Shown piece after piece: positions 55,749 to 64,000 of a stretch of DNA of 64,000 bases. The notes beneath the pieces were generated by a model. That model made no database searches, had not been told where the DNA came from, and worked only from the letters and a program-made list of their open reading frames with translations. Location of the stretch: positions 3,534,001-3,598,000 of the forward strand of contig JANATG010000001.1 of the NCBI GenBank assembly GCA_029449235.1, in the 5' to 3' direction. Source of the stretch: Linnemannia schmuckeri (Eukaryota; Mortierellomycota; Mortierellomycetes; Mortierellales; Mortierellaceae). How positions within the stretch are numbered: position 1 is the stretch's first letter; every line of letters begins with the position of its first letter. The position numbers and the translations under genes are program-made.

Positions 55749-56124
55749 AGCTAGAGACAACGTGGAGAATGAGGAGAGCGATGGAGACAAGGACAGAGAA
55801 AGGACGAGAAGGGAGAGGGAATGGAGAAAGGAGAAAAGAGAAAGGAAAAAGGAGAAAGGAGAGAGCGATCGCAAAACTTTTTTTTATTATCTTATTATGG
55901 TGTCCGTGGGAAAGTGTGGGAAGGACAGCCAAACACGGCCATAGGGCCAGGGTTCGCCTTTGGTTCGTTTGCAAACACATAAACACACAAACACAAACAA
56001 GGTCTGATTAATGCACCTGCCCCAAGAAAAACACTCAAAAAGAAAAAGTCCGCTCAAGGGATTCGCAATACGTTATCTAAATGATTTTTTTTATTGCAAA
56101 TCTACGAGAGGACACAGGTCGCTT
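55749..56124. other. Intergenic region between KBL and RPL23
   Basis: 376 bp. It holds the KBL promoter side (GA-rich plus strand, 55760-55875) and the 3' flank of RPL23, with a minus-strand AATAAA at 56095-56090. Confidence 0.55.
56090..56095 (-). terminator. Poly(A) signal AATAAA for RPL23
   Basis: Minus-strand AATAAA 30-35 nt downstream of the RPL23 stop codon. Confidence 0.5.
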
Positions 56125-57021
56125 TTAGACGACGGTACCGGCGCAAGAGGCGATACGGGGCCACAAGTCGGCGCACTCCTTACCGACGGGTCCGGTGATG
56201 GCCGATCCCTTCATCTCTCCCTTGGGGTTGACAATGACACCGGCGTTGTCTAGAAGAGCAAGATACAAAAAAAAAATGTTAGTTTACAGATCGTGGTTGA
56301 GGATTCATGGTTGGTCGCATATTAATCCAGTAGGTGGCTCGTTTTTTTTTGTTTTCTTCTGAACGGCAGTGAAACGGAACACGTACCCTCGAAGTAGATG
56401 AAGACACCGTCGCGACGGCGCCAGGCCTTGCGCTGACGGATAATGACAGCGGGCATAACTATCAAATGAATTCAAGTAAACCAATGTTTAGTATCATGCA
56501 GTGATTGCCAAGCAACAAAAGGCGTAGATAAGCAAACACGACGGCAGCACACAAACTCACCCTTCTTTCTCAACTCGGGCTTTCCCTTCTTGACGGTGGC
56601 CATGACCATGTCGCCGACACCTCCAGCGGGCAACTTGTTGAGACGACCGTGAATACCCTTGACGGAGATAACGTACAAGTTCTTGGCACCAGAGTTGTCA
56701 GCGCAGTTCATGACGGCACCGACGGGGAGACCCAAGGTCATGCGGAACTTGTTTCCGGAAGCAGCTCCACCTAAGAATTGGGTGATATAGTTGTCGAGGC
56801 AGATACGGTACCAGAGTCAGCAATACTGCTACAAAACCTTGACCTAGTCCGCGCTTCCAGCTATCAAGTGACTGAGAAAGCGAGATCAAGGGTTCTCCAT
56901 GGTTGATCCTTTTTTTTGAAGGTTTTCTACGCCCAGTTGCCTCGCTCTGTCCTGCTCTGTCCTGTTCTGTCCTGGCAGCACACTCACTCGTTCTCCTGAA
57001 CTCATAGTGTCGTTTGCCCAT
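56125..57021 (-). CDS. RPL23: 60S ribosomal protein uL14 (RPL23)
   Basis: Exons: 56770-56561, 56458-56387 and 56249-56125 are certain. The first exon, 57021-56988, is the best candidate (146 aa in total). Signatures: 'FRMTLGLPVGAVMNCADNSG', 'GRLNKLPAGGVGDMVMATVK', 'VMPAVIIRQRKAWRRRDGVF', 'DNAGVIVNPKGEMKGSAITG', 'ECADLWPRIAS'. uL14 lies at the subunit interface of the large ribosomal subunit. The proposed first exon 'MGKRHYEFRRT' has a GTGAGT donor and gives the right phase, but the usual start is 'MSKRGRGG', so this N-terminus is unusual and a different upstream exon remains possible. The first intron (217 nt) carries tandem 'ctctgtcctg' repeats. Confidence 0.93.
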
Positions 57022-57678
57022 TTCCTCCGCTCTACCTGCATCCTGCATCCATACACTCCATGACTTGTAATACTGGTTTGAAAACTGGACCACCCCCACC
57101 AGATCCTGTTCACAGCATCGATGTCCATTTTGCTGTTGAATCATAGTTTCCCCATGAAGATTGGACTTGATTTTTTTTCCCGGCTAATCGCTTCCCGCTT
57201 GGTGGATATAGAGACAACACGATGAATGTCCAGAGTCGAGACTGTTGCAAGGTTCCGAGAGCTCCAGCTGAGGTAGGGTGTGATGACCAACTCTGATTCC
57301 GTCACGATGGTCCATCCCGGAACCAGTCCACCACGCGGTTTGCAGAAACAAACCCAAAGGTCTGTGCCACGTGTTATTCTCTCTTTTTTTCGTTTGGTAT
57401 GTGCTGTCGATGTTGAATTCTCTCCGGCTGCATCCTGGCGACGGTGATGATGGTGATATGGCTGTTGCAGTGGACGGATGGGTCAATGGACGGACAGCAC
57501 CCATCCGTTCATCCATCAATCATCGATGGTAGCACCGTGAAGGTGGTGGGTGTATGCGCACACCGTAGGCCAGTGACTGTTGAAATTGGGCGCACCTTTT
57601 GCGGACATTGTTGGTTATGATTAGAGGGGCCGTGAAAAGTATCAACTCTGTCAGCATCAAATAATGTAGCGGTGTAGC
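57022..57678. other. RPL23 promoter side, no gene recognised
   Basis: 657 bp upstream of the proposed RPL23 start. Short ORFs on both strands show no family resemblance. An alternative first exon of RPL23 could lie here. Confidence 0.4.
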
Positions 57679-58257
57679 GTGCTATGGACACCCTTAAGCA
57701 AACTTTGTACTGCATTGACAAGCACGAGCACGGACCTAATTCTTGATCCGATATCTCACTTCGGGGCGTTCGTTGTTCTGGATCGAGCCATCTCCGTCCT
57801 TTACGTGGAGCCGCCTAGGTACTCGCTTCTAGTCCTACAGGTCCACAAGTATCTCTGGAAACTTTACTTCAATCTACAGCCATCAACCACGACAACTGCT
57901 GAGTCTAGGCCGTTAGAGTGGAGTCGAGAATTGAGGGTGAATATGAGCAAAACTGGGAACTTGGACGATCTTTTGGAGAGGGTAGACCATTATCCTAAAG
58001 CCACCGCCAGCGCTTCTTCCGTCACTACCATTACCGCCACCACCACTACCGCCAACGCTGACAATGCTGCACAGGAGAAGAAGACTGTCACCTATATGGC
58101 CAAAATTGCAAGCGTTTTGAATCGAGTGCATGGTTCGGAAGTCAGGATATCCGCATCTACTAAAAGGTTCGAAATCGAAGAAGTTAAAAAATATATGGTC
58201 AGAGTTCCATCAAATGCTGACTTTCCACTACACTCGCATCCCAATGATCTCTGCTAA
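57679..58257 (+). CDS. Hypothetical ORF, start uncertain
   Basis: Open frame of 192 codons ending TAA 58255-58257. It has no ATG near its 5' end (the upstream stop is TAG at 57667); the first in-frame ATG is 57943, giving 104 residues. A separate ATG at 57684 in another frame opens a 20-residue peptide, so a frameshift or an unseen upstream exon could supply the start. The predicted protein has ordinary amino acid variety, a Thr/Ala-rich low-complexity patch near the middle (encoded at 57990-58065) and a basic, Val-rich C-terminal part ('TKRFEIEEVKKYMVRVPSNA'). I do not recognise the family and see no signal peptide or membrane helix. It may be a gene fragment. Confidence 0.3.
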   Translation: MLWTPLSKLCTALTSTSTDLILDPISHFGAFVVLDRAISVLYVEPPRYSLLVLQVHKYLWKLYFNLQPSTTTTAESRPLEWSRELRVNMSKTGNLDDLLERVDHYPKATASASSVTTITATTTTANADNAAQEKKTVTYMAKIASVLNRVHGSEVRISASTKRFEIEEVKKYMVRVPSNADFPLHSHPNDLC

Positions 58258-58633
58258 ATAACGACGTTGCAGCTCTGTTGAAATAAAATCAAATGAGTGC
58301 GTGTCCTACACGGAAAGTGGGTGCAAGAAATTAATTAGATCTGAGATAACTGTTGCAAGTGGGTTCACCTTTGTTACGAGGGGTACGATTTGCATGCATG
58401 AAGTAGACTTTTTGAGCCATGAGCAGTAATTCGTACGGTAAACAACGAAAAAAAAAAATGCGAAAACAATGAGGGAGATTAATAGCCAAGGACAACATGG
58501 TCGGGCAGCTGAGAACAGTTTTTATGTTGAAGGCGATACTAGAGAGTCGAAGGCAACCGTGCATCAGCTGCTTTGTTCGTTTATTATTATTTTTTTTCCT
58601 CCTCTCTCCTTTGCAGCATGAGAGTACAAGGCA

Positions 58634-58649
58634 GGGGGGGGGGGGGGGG
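58634..58649. repeat. Poly(G) run, 16 nt
   Basis: Uninterrupted G run in the gap upstream of the second F-box subfamily. Confidence 0.95.
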
Positions 58650-59267
58650 AGCAGTGCCGTTGGTGTCCTTGGTGGTGATGTCAGATCCCGACTCGGCACT
58701 CAATTTGGTAATAACCGCATCCATCAGTCTAACGACACATGTCTCTCGTAAACCATCGAGACGGGTGAAAAATTAGAAAATTGTATCAAAACTGAATATT
58801 TTTTGATACATCTCCTCTTTCTGTTCCAAATGATGAGGAAAAGAAGAAGGAAGAGTGAAGGAGAAAGAAGAGAGAGCGTGAAAATGGGAGAGACAAGGTG
58901 GAAGGGAGGCGAAAGGAGGGATGATGCTATTGAGAGTAGGAGAATGGGTCCATGAATCTTGGGATTTTTCAGACACGATGGTGATTCCTTCGCTAAGTTA
59001 GATATTAGAAGCAACTCTCTCTTTATTGTTTTTTAAAATGTGAATGAGAGGAAGAACAGAGAAGGAGTAAAGGTGAATGTGAGTTGGGATGAGTGGTGCA
59101 TGGTGATTAGGAAGAAGCAAGAAAGCGTATGATGCAAGTGAGGTGAGAAGAAGAAAGTCGCGTGTCCGTCCTGGTTTGGAGAAAGTCGGTGAAGAGAGGG
59201 TGTCTGTGCTCTTTAATTTTTTTATTTGTTTGTACTCTTCTACATGAACCTTCGAGTTTTACAAAGG

Positions 59268-59315
<48 letters not shown>
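59268..59315. repeat. Poly(A) run, 48 nt
   Basis: The longest homopolymer in the window; uninterrupted, followed by 'gaaagagagagagag'. Length is likely to vary or be miscalled. Confidence 0.95.
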
Positions 59316-59317
<2 letters not shown>

Positions 59318-59788
59318 AAGAGAGAGAGAGAAGCACGATAGAGGAGAGAATGATCGCCTTCTTTCCGTGGCACGGAGAATATGGATATCCAAAAGGCGGA
59401 AGAGTTTTATGACACTCGAGTTTTTTCTGTGAGTTATTGGCTGTCCGTGACTGAAGAAGAGTTTGGAGTCGGCCTCGGAGGTGATAAGATTGAACTGCAA
59501 CCATGTGGTTTGCCACTGATGATAGGGATCAATAAAAAAAAACGCGTGGACTGAGACAAATTAAGTTTTTGTCTCAGCTCTGCTCTTTATCAGCTCCTTT
59601 ACGCTTTCTCCCTCTTTCTCTATCTTTTTCTCCTTCTTTTTTCATCCCCCACCCTCGTCTTTTTTACACCTTCACTACCAATTACAATTTAACTACAACC
59701 AATACAGCGCTGTCTGCATCAACCTATATTGCTATTTTACTCGCTCTTCTTTCACTCATCCCCCACCTCAAATAATCAAAGAATCACC

Positions 59789-61924
59789 ATGACTTGTTCA
59801 CACCAACGGTCATCCCTGGGGTTCTTTTCCTTCATTTCTAAAAAGCCGACCAACAACAATAACAACACACCTGTGTCGATCACCTCAGCGCAACGCGCCT
59901 TCAACATACCAGAGATTCTTGAGTACGTCCTATCCTTCCTCAGCGCAAAAGATCGGCATGACTCTGCACGACCGGTCTGCAAGCAGTGGTATGCCGTGTG
60001 CAAGGGTCTCGTTCCTGTCTCCATCAATTGGCACCTCCGTTTGACCCCCGGCAACACCAATGGCGACGAGAGCGACGCCACCAACAAGAAACAGGACGAT
60101 CTGGAACTACTTTTTTCGGCGGATCATGTCAACATCAGAGTCGATAACGATAGTCTCACAACAGCGACTTCCCAGCAAAGGCTAGTATCTTGGGAAAAGA
60201 TGATGGCCGTGCTGTCCACTTTGCTGAATGAGTGCGATCGTCAGCGAGTCCACCCCAGACTGCGCACCCTCCACCTGCGAGAGGGCATCCTCGAGGATTT
60301 CACCGTTCAGTTGGGTCAATTGCCCCGTCTCCCCACCCTCGTGATTCTCAGGATAGATGTTATCGTGCAGTGGGATATCATTCACCTGTTTACGATCTTC
60401 AGAGCATGTCCACATCTCGCGGAATTATCCGTCAAACCAACATACGCCGCCAATGTACCTACTAGATCAACCTACCTTACTACACTCCAGTCATCTGCAA
60501 TAACGACTAGTCAAGAACACGACATTATCAACGGATCGCATGCATTGCCACCCATGACTCGCCTCCGGACCTGCTGCCTCTACAACATCGTCGTCACCGA
60601 ACCGGCCCTCGCAGCCATTCTTAAAGCCAGCCCTCGACTCTCCAAGCTCGTCCTCCTCGGATGCTACAATCTCGTACGACAAGAAGGGCAGGTCGGTAGT
60701 GTTGACAACTACGTCGACCGTTTCGGCCAGGGCAAAAACATCATTCATCTTGTCGGCACGCACTGTCCCAACCTCAAATCTTTCCACCTGTCCTTGAGCC
60801 GTGGTGGCACTTATAGTCTGAGTGCACGAGAAGTGGCTTCCCTTATCGAGACATTTCCAGTTATGGAGGAATGTAACCTGACCGATCTGGTGACAAGGCG
60901 TGCTCTTTTGTGGGTTGTGAAGGCTGCAGTGGTCAACCGGATTACGACTCTGAATCTCTTGCCCACTACGCCAAGTTCCCTCAATGTGCATGAGATCCCT
61001 CTACGTGAAATTCTTTGCACGTTTGAACACCTGATTCATCTTCGGGCACCAACCGCGGTCTACCATCTGGAAGACATGGATCTGCATGGTTTGTTGGATC
61101 GTGTGCAAAATAACCGGTGTCGTCCAACTGGGACCGCTATCTCTAACCACCCACGTCGCCCTGTCTTTCCTGAAGACGACCCTGCCGTAGCTCGTCAATA
61201 CATCTGGGTTTGCCGCGGACTCAGGACATTACACATGATGGTCAGTCCCCGCAACCATGATTTGGATTCGACTGAATCATCGCTGGTCATCTTTGCGTTC
61301 TTGACCAGGATGTGTCCACGGCTTCAGGAACTTCATCTCCAACGGTGGGTGATGCACCTGTCACTTCAAGGGGGTCTATGTCTGTTAACACGACTTCAAG
61401 ACTTGGAGCGCGTCCGGATCATTACCGAGCACATCGACCGGATGAACGAAACAGATTTGCTCTGGATGCGATCAACACCACCCTCTTCGTTAAAATGCCT
61501 CGCCTACCCGCTTCTTCCTCACCGTCGGATCCGCAATTGTCTTCGGAAACGCTATAGAGGCATTTCACCAAGAGTAGAGGGAGCAGCAGTTGGATCCAAG
61601 GTAGTCGAGCTAGGTCGAGAATTGGGGATGGATTTGAGCAAGCTCGGATATGCTGAAGATGTGTATGATTGGATGGACGAGTACTATGGTGCCACGACAG
61701 CCACGACAAGCACCACCGCTCCTCTGCTTTACAACGAATCGACTTTCTTCTTGCCAAAGCTACAGTCGTTTTGGGTCGAGACTCCGCGTAGAGACAGCAA
61801 TGCGTTGCTCAGAAAGTTTGTAAAGCTAGAGGAGAAGGTTTGCAAAATGCGACCGAATGTCGATTTCCGATTGCTTCGACCTCCCTTGGACAACTACTAC
61901 AACACAACCTTACAGTATTATTAA
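59789..61924 (+). CDS. F-box/LRR-like protein of a second subfamily, single exon
   Basis: 711 residues from ATG 59789 (the earlier in-frame codons are hydrophobic and lack an ATG near the conserved start). The F-box is at residues about 40-80 ('FNIPEILEYVLSFLSAKDRH', 'VCKQWYAVCKGL'). LRR-like sequence follows with 'VIVQWDIIHLFTIFRACPHL', 'HCPNLKSFHLSLSRGGTYSL', 'LREILCTFEHLIHLRAPTAV', 'YHLEDMDLHGLLDRVQ', 'QYIWVCRGLRTLHMMVSP' and 'LSLQGGLCLLTRLQDLERVR'. The last block is shared with the first subfamily, so the two are distant relatives. It is closest to the 62446 gene downstream (tandem pair). Role as an SCF receptor is inferred; the target is unknown. Confidence 0.88.
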   Translation: MTCSHQRSSLGFFSFISKKPTNNNNNTPVSITSAQRAFNIPEILEYVLSFLSAKDRHDSARPVCKQWYAVCKGLVPVSINWHLRLTPGNTNGDESDATNKKQDDLELLFSADHVNIRVDNDSLTTATSQQRLVSWEKMMAVLSTLLNECDRQRVHPRLRTLHLREGILEDFTVQLGQLPRLPTLVILRIDVIVQWDIIHLFTIFRACPHLAELSVKPTYAANVPTRSTYLTTLQSSAITTSQEHDIINGSHALPPMTRLRTCCLYNIVVTEPALAAILKASPRLSKLVLLGCYNLVRQEGQVGSVDNYVDRFGQGKNIIHLVGTHCPNLKSFHLSLSRGGTYSLSAREVASLIETFPVMEECNLTDLVTRRALLWVVKAAVVNRITTLNLLPTTPSSLNVHEIPLREILCTFEHLIHLRAPTAVYHLEDMDLHGLLDRVQNNRCRPTGTAISNHPRRPVFPEDDPAVARQYIWVCRGLRTLHMMVSPRNHDLDSTESSLVIFAFLTRMCPRLQELHLQRWVMHLSLQGGLCLLTRLQDLERVRIITEHIDRMNETDLLWMRSTPPSSLKCLAYPLLPHRRIRNCLRKRYRGISPRVEGAAVGSKVVELGRELGMDLSKLGYAEDVYDWMDEYYGATTATTSTTAPLLYNESTFFLPKLQSFWVETPRRDSNALLRKFVKLEEKVCKMRPNVDFRLLRPPLDNYYNTTLQYY

Positions 61925-62445
61925 ATGACAAATGATGTCCACAAAGATACTATGGGAAAATAAAAAAAAAATTCAGCCCAGTTAATTTGGTGGAGTGACA
62001 AAAAAAAAACGAACCGCGTGAGCAGATCAAAATTCTAGACTCAAAAAAGGCCGCATGGTGACACGGATAGAGAATGCAACAACAGTTGGAGATAAGAGGG
62101 GGAACGTGTGTGACAAGTCTAGTCATTGCACTTGGTGTGCCGGGCTATGTAAGAGCTTGTTCGGGACAAAAGGGATATACGCTGCTGTGCACATGATAAG
62201 AGTCGACGGCAACCGTGCATTGGCTATTATTATCACCTCTAACTCTCTTCACGTTCTGCTGGTCCCTCGCCATCTTCATGAACAACTACAACCAACAAAT
62301 ACTAGCATACGAATTCGCTTGCATCAACTTTCTGTCATCCCTAGGCATTCATTCATTCATTCATTCATTCATTCATTCATTCATTCCCTCTTTTCATTCC
62401 GTCGTTCATGTCAAAAAAAAAAAAAAAAAAAAAAAAAAAGGTAAA
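61925..62445 (+). other. Intergenic region between tandem F-box genes
   Basis: 521 bp. Contains a dispersed 21-bp element (62200-62220), a CATT microsatellite (62346-62387) and an A run (62413-62439) that ends six bases before the next ATG. Confidence 0.6.
62346..62387 (+). repeat. CATT tetranucleotide microsatellite
   Basis: About ten perfect copies of CATT, 60 bp upstream of the last F-box start codon. Confidence 0.95.
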
Positions 62446-64000
62446 ATGACTCAAACACACAAACAGCCGTTTCTGAGACGGTCTTTGTTGTCCTCAAAGA
62501 AACACCTTCAGATCAAAAATGGCACCAACAACACACCCACGCCAACTTCAACCTCACAGCAACTTGCCCTCAGCATCCCAGAGATTCTCGAAACCATCTT
62601 GTCTTTCCTCAGCCTAAAGAGCAGGCATGATGCCTCACGACTGGTCTGCAAACAGTGGTATGCCGTCTGCAAGGGCCTTACCCCTGTCTCTTACAACTGG
62701 ATCCTTCACCTCACCCCCAGCAACAACAACAGCAGCAACAGCGAAAACAACGACTTCGGCATGGAGCAAAGGACCATCTCGGAGCGAATTTCTTCCGCCA
62801 CTAATATTGTCATCAAGGTCGACAAGGACACATTAGTACCAGGAGCTTCCAAGCAACGGCTCGACTCCTGGACAAACATGATGGGCGTGCTATCCAGTAT
62901 TGTTCAAGAGCATAACGATCGGCGACTGCACCCAAGGCTGCAGACCCTCCACCTGCGAGAGGGAATTCTGGAGGACTTTGCCATCCAATTGCCTCAGTTG
63001 CCTGTCCTCACCACCCTGTCGACTCTCAGGATCGATGTTATCGTACAGTGGGACATTATTTACCTATTTGAGATCCTCAAGGCATGCCCCAATCTCGAGG
63101 AGCTATCCATCCAACCGACATACGCTGCCAACATGCCTTACCGGTCGACCCACCTCTCCTTCGAGCAAAGCTCTGCGATAACATCCCAACAGGAATTCTC
63201 TATTATGGACAGATCCGACGTGCAGAAATCAATGACTCGACTCCGAACGTGCAGTCTGTACAATATGACTATCACTCTGCCGGCTCTGCGGGGCATTCTT
63301 CAAGTGAGCCCACAGCTTTCGAAACTGGTCCTTGCGCGATGCAGGCATCTGGTGCGGCCAGGACAGACTGTCACCTTTTTCGACGACCGACCCGCTAGCA
63401 GTCTCAATCATACCGCCTTCATCATCCGCCTTGTCGGCGAACACTGCGCCAACCTCAAGAGCTTTCACCTATCGATCTCGCGCGGCAGTGGCTATGGGCT
63501 GAACATCCCAGAGGCGATTTCTATCCTCGACACCTTTCCGCACATGGAGGAGTGTAATCTCACAGACCAGGACATCGACCCAGTCCTTTTAAAGTCTCTG
63601 AGTACGGTAGTCAATAGGATCACGGCTTTGAACCTCTTGCCTATACAATCGACAACCTCCTATACCCATGGGATCCCTCTCCGCGAGATCCTCTGTACGT
63701 TCGAACACCTTATCCACCTCCGAGCCCCCACTGCGACCTACTACATCGAGGACATGGATTTGAATGGTGTTCAGGAGCAGTTGAGAGAAATATGGTATCG
63801 AAATCGTGGATACGTCGGCTATCGGACCCAATCAACGCCATGTATTAGGAAAGACGATCCTGCCATAGCTCGTCAGTATATCTGGGCATGCCGTGGTCTC
63901 AGGACATTGCACATGACAGTGGGCTACCACGACTCGGACTCCAACTCGACTGATACAGCGCTCATCATCTTTGGGTTCTTGAGCAGGATGTGTCCGCAGT
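62446..64000 (+). CDS. F-box/LRR-like protein of the second subfamily, 5' part (runs off window)
   Basis: Open from ATG 62446 to the window end (518 codons, no stop). 'MTQTHKQPFLRRS' leads to an F-box at residues about 45-90 ('LSIPEILETILSFLSLKSRH', 'LVCKQWYAVCKGLTP'), then the same blocks as the 59789 gene: 'LQTLHLREGILEDFAIQL', 'VIVQWDIIYLFEILKACPNL', 'HCANLKSFHLSISRGSGYGL', 'LREILCTFEHLIHLRAPTAT', 'QYIWACRGLRTLHMTVGY'. The two are clearly recent tandem duplicates in the same orientation, about 520 bp apart. The A run immediately before the ATG means the true 5' UTR sequence is poorly defined. Confidence 0.85.
   Translation, partial: MTQTHKQPFLRRSLLSSKKHLQIKNGTNNTPTPTSTSQQLALSIPEILETILSFLSLKSRHDASRLVCKQWYAVCKGLTPVSYNWILHLTPSNNNSSNSENNDFGMEQRTISERISSATNIVIKVDKDTLVPGASKQRLDSWTNMMGVLSSIVQEHNDRRLHPRLQTLHLREGILEDFAIQLPQLPVLTTLSTLRIDVIVQWDIIYLFEILKACPNLEELSIQPTYAANMPYRSTHLSFEQSSAITSQQEFSIMDRSDVQKSMTRLRTCSLYNMTITLPALRGILQVSPQLSKLVLARCRHLVRPGQTVTFFDDRPASSLNHTAFIIRLVGEHCANLKSFHLSISRGSGYGLNIPEAISILDTFPHMEECNLTDQDIDPVLLKSLSTVVNRITALNLLPIQSTTSYTHGIPLREILCTFEHLIHLRAPTATYYIEDMDLNGVQEQLREIWYRNRGYVGYRTQSTPCIRKDDPAIARQYIWACRGLRTLHMTVGYHDSDSNSTDTALIIFGFLSRMCPQ

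Larger units (their letters stand above)
58258..59788. other. Intergenic region with G, A and pyrimidine tracts
   Basis: 1.5 kb. A G run at 58634-58649, a purine-rich stretch at 58845-58925, a 48-nt A run at 59268-59315 and a C/T-rich flank at 59570-59680 before the next start. A short element at 58544-58564 recurs near 62200. No gene recognised. Confidence 0.55.

Overview
The window reads as nuclear DNA of a filamentous fungus, most likely an early-diverging Mucoromycota/Mortierellomycotina species (inference from gene content). Conserved genes are split by many short GT-AG introns (mostly 60-240 nt), intergenic DNA is full of long homopolymers and purine/pyrimidine tracts, coding regions carry CAG-encoded Gln runs, and there is a strong expansion of single-exon F-box/LRR-like proteins. 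No tRNA, rRNA, CRISPR array, transposon or prokaryotic feature was found. Exon boundaries were placed by hand from splice consensus, reading phase and remembered family sequence; every multi-exon CDS given here sums to a multiple of three.

Layout: 0-6.6 kb is an F-box cluster (3' part of one gene, a second gene broken by an in-frame stop, a heavily degraded minus-strand copy, and an intact minus-strand copy). 6.8-9.6 kb (-) is a Mad3/BubR1-type spindle checkpoint protein. 11.0-12.7 kb (+) is a uridine kinase homologue whose catalytic residues are substituted. 13.7-15.2 kb (+) is a GPI-anchored Kre9/Knh1-like wall protein; 16.0-17.7 kb (-) a mucin-like single-pass membrane protein; 19.2-21.5 kb (-) a WBP11-like splicing factor; 23.1-25.4 kb (+) a membrane-anchored protein resembling substrate-binding proteins; 25.8-27.8 kb (+) an FAD monooxygenase; 27.9-29.5 kb (+) a Siw14-type phosphatase.

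30.0-32.1 and 36.0-38.1 kb (+) hold two more intact F-box genes, interleaved with two tandem-AAA ATPases: an AFG2B/SPATA5L1-like protein (32.3-35.2 kb, +) and a smaller AFG2-like protein with a degenerate first ATPase domain (38.1-40.5 kb, -). Next come an M28-family membrane metallopeptidase (40.7-43.9 kb, -), a small secreted precursor with dibasic processing sites (44.3 kb, +), an NTF2-like protein (46.5-48.2 kb, +), argininosuccinate lyase (48.7-50.2 kb, +), V-ATPase subunit d (50.4-52.0 kb, -), tRNA-splicing endonuclease SEN2 (52.3-54.0 kb, +), glycine C-acetyltransferase (54.1-55.7 kb, -) and ribosomal protein uL14/RPL23 (56.1-57.0 kb, -). The right end (59.8-64.0 kb, +) holds two genes of a second F-box subfamily, the last running off the window.

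The housekeeping genes do not form an obvious pathway cluster. The accessory signal is the F-box family in birth-and-death evolution: at least eight members of two subfamilies in 64 kb, all intronless, with visible pseudogenes. Other points of interest are the neighbouring pair of AFG2-like ATPases, the probable uridine-kinase pseudoenzyme, a kinase-less checkpoint protein that keeps a BUB1-like motif, and poly(A) signals fused to stop codons in the tightest intergenic gaps.
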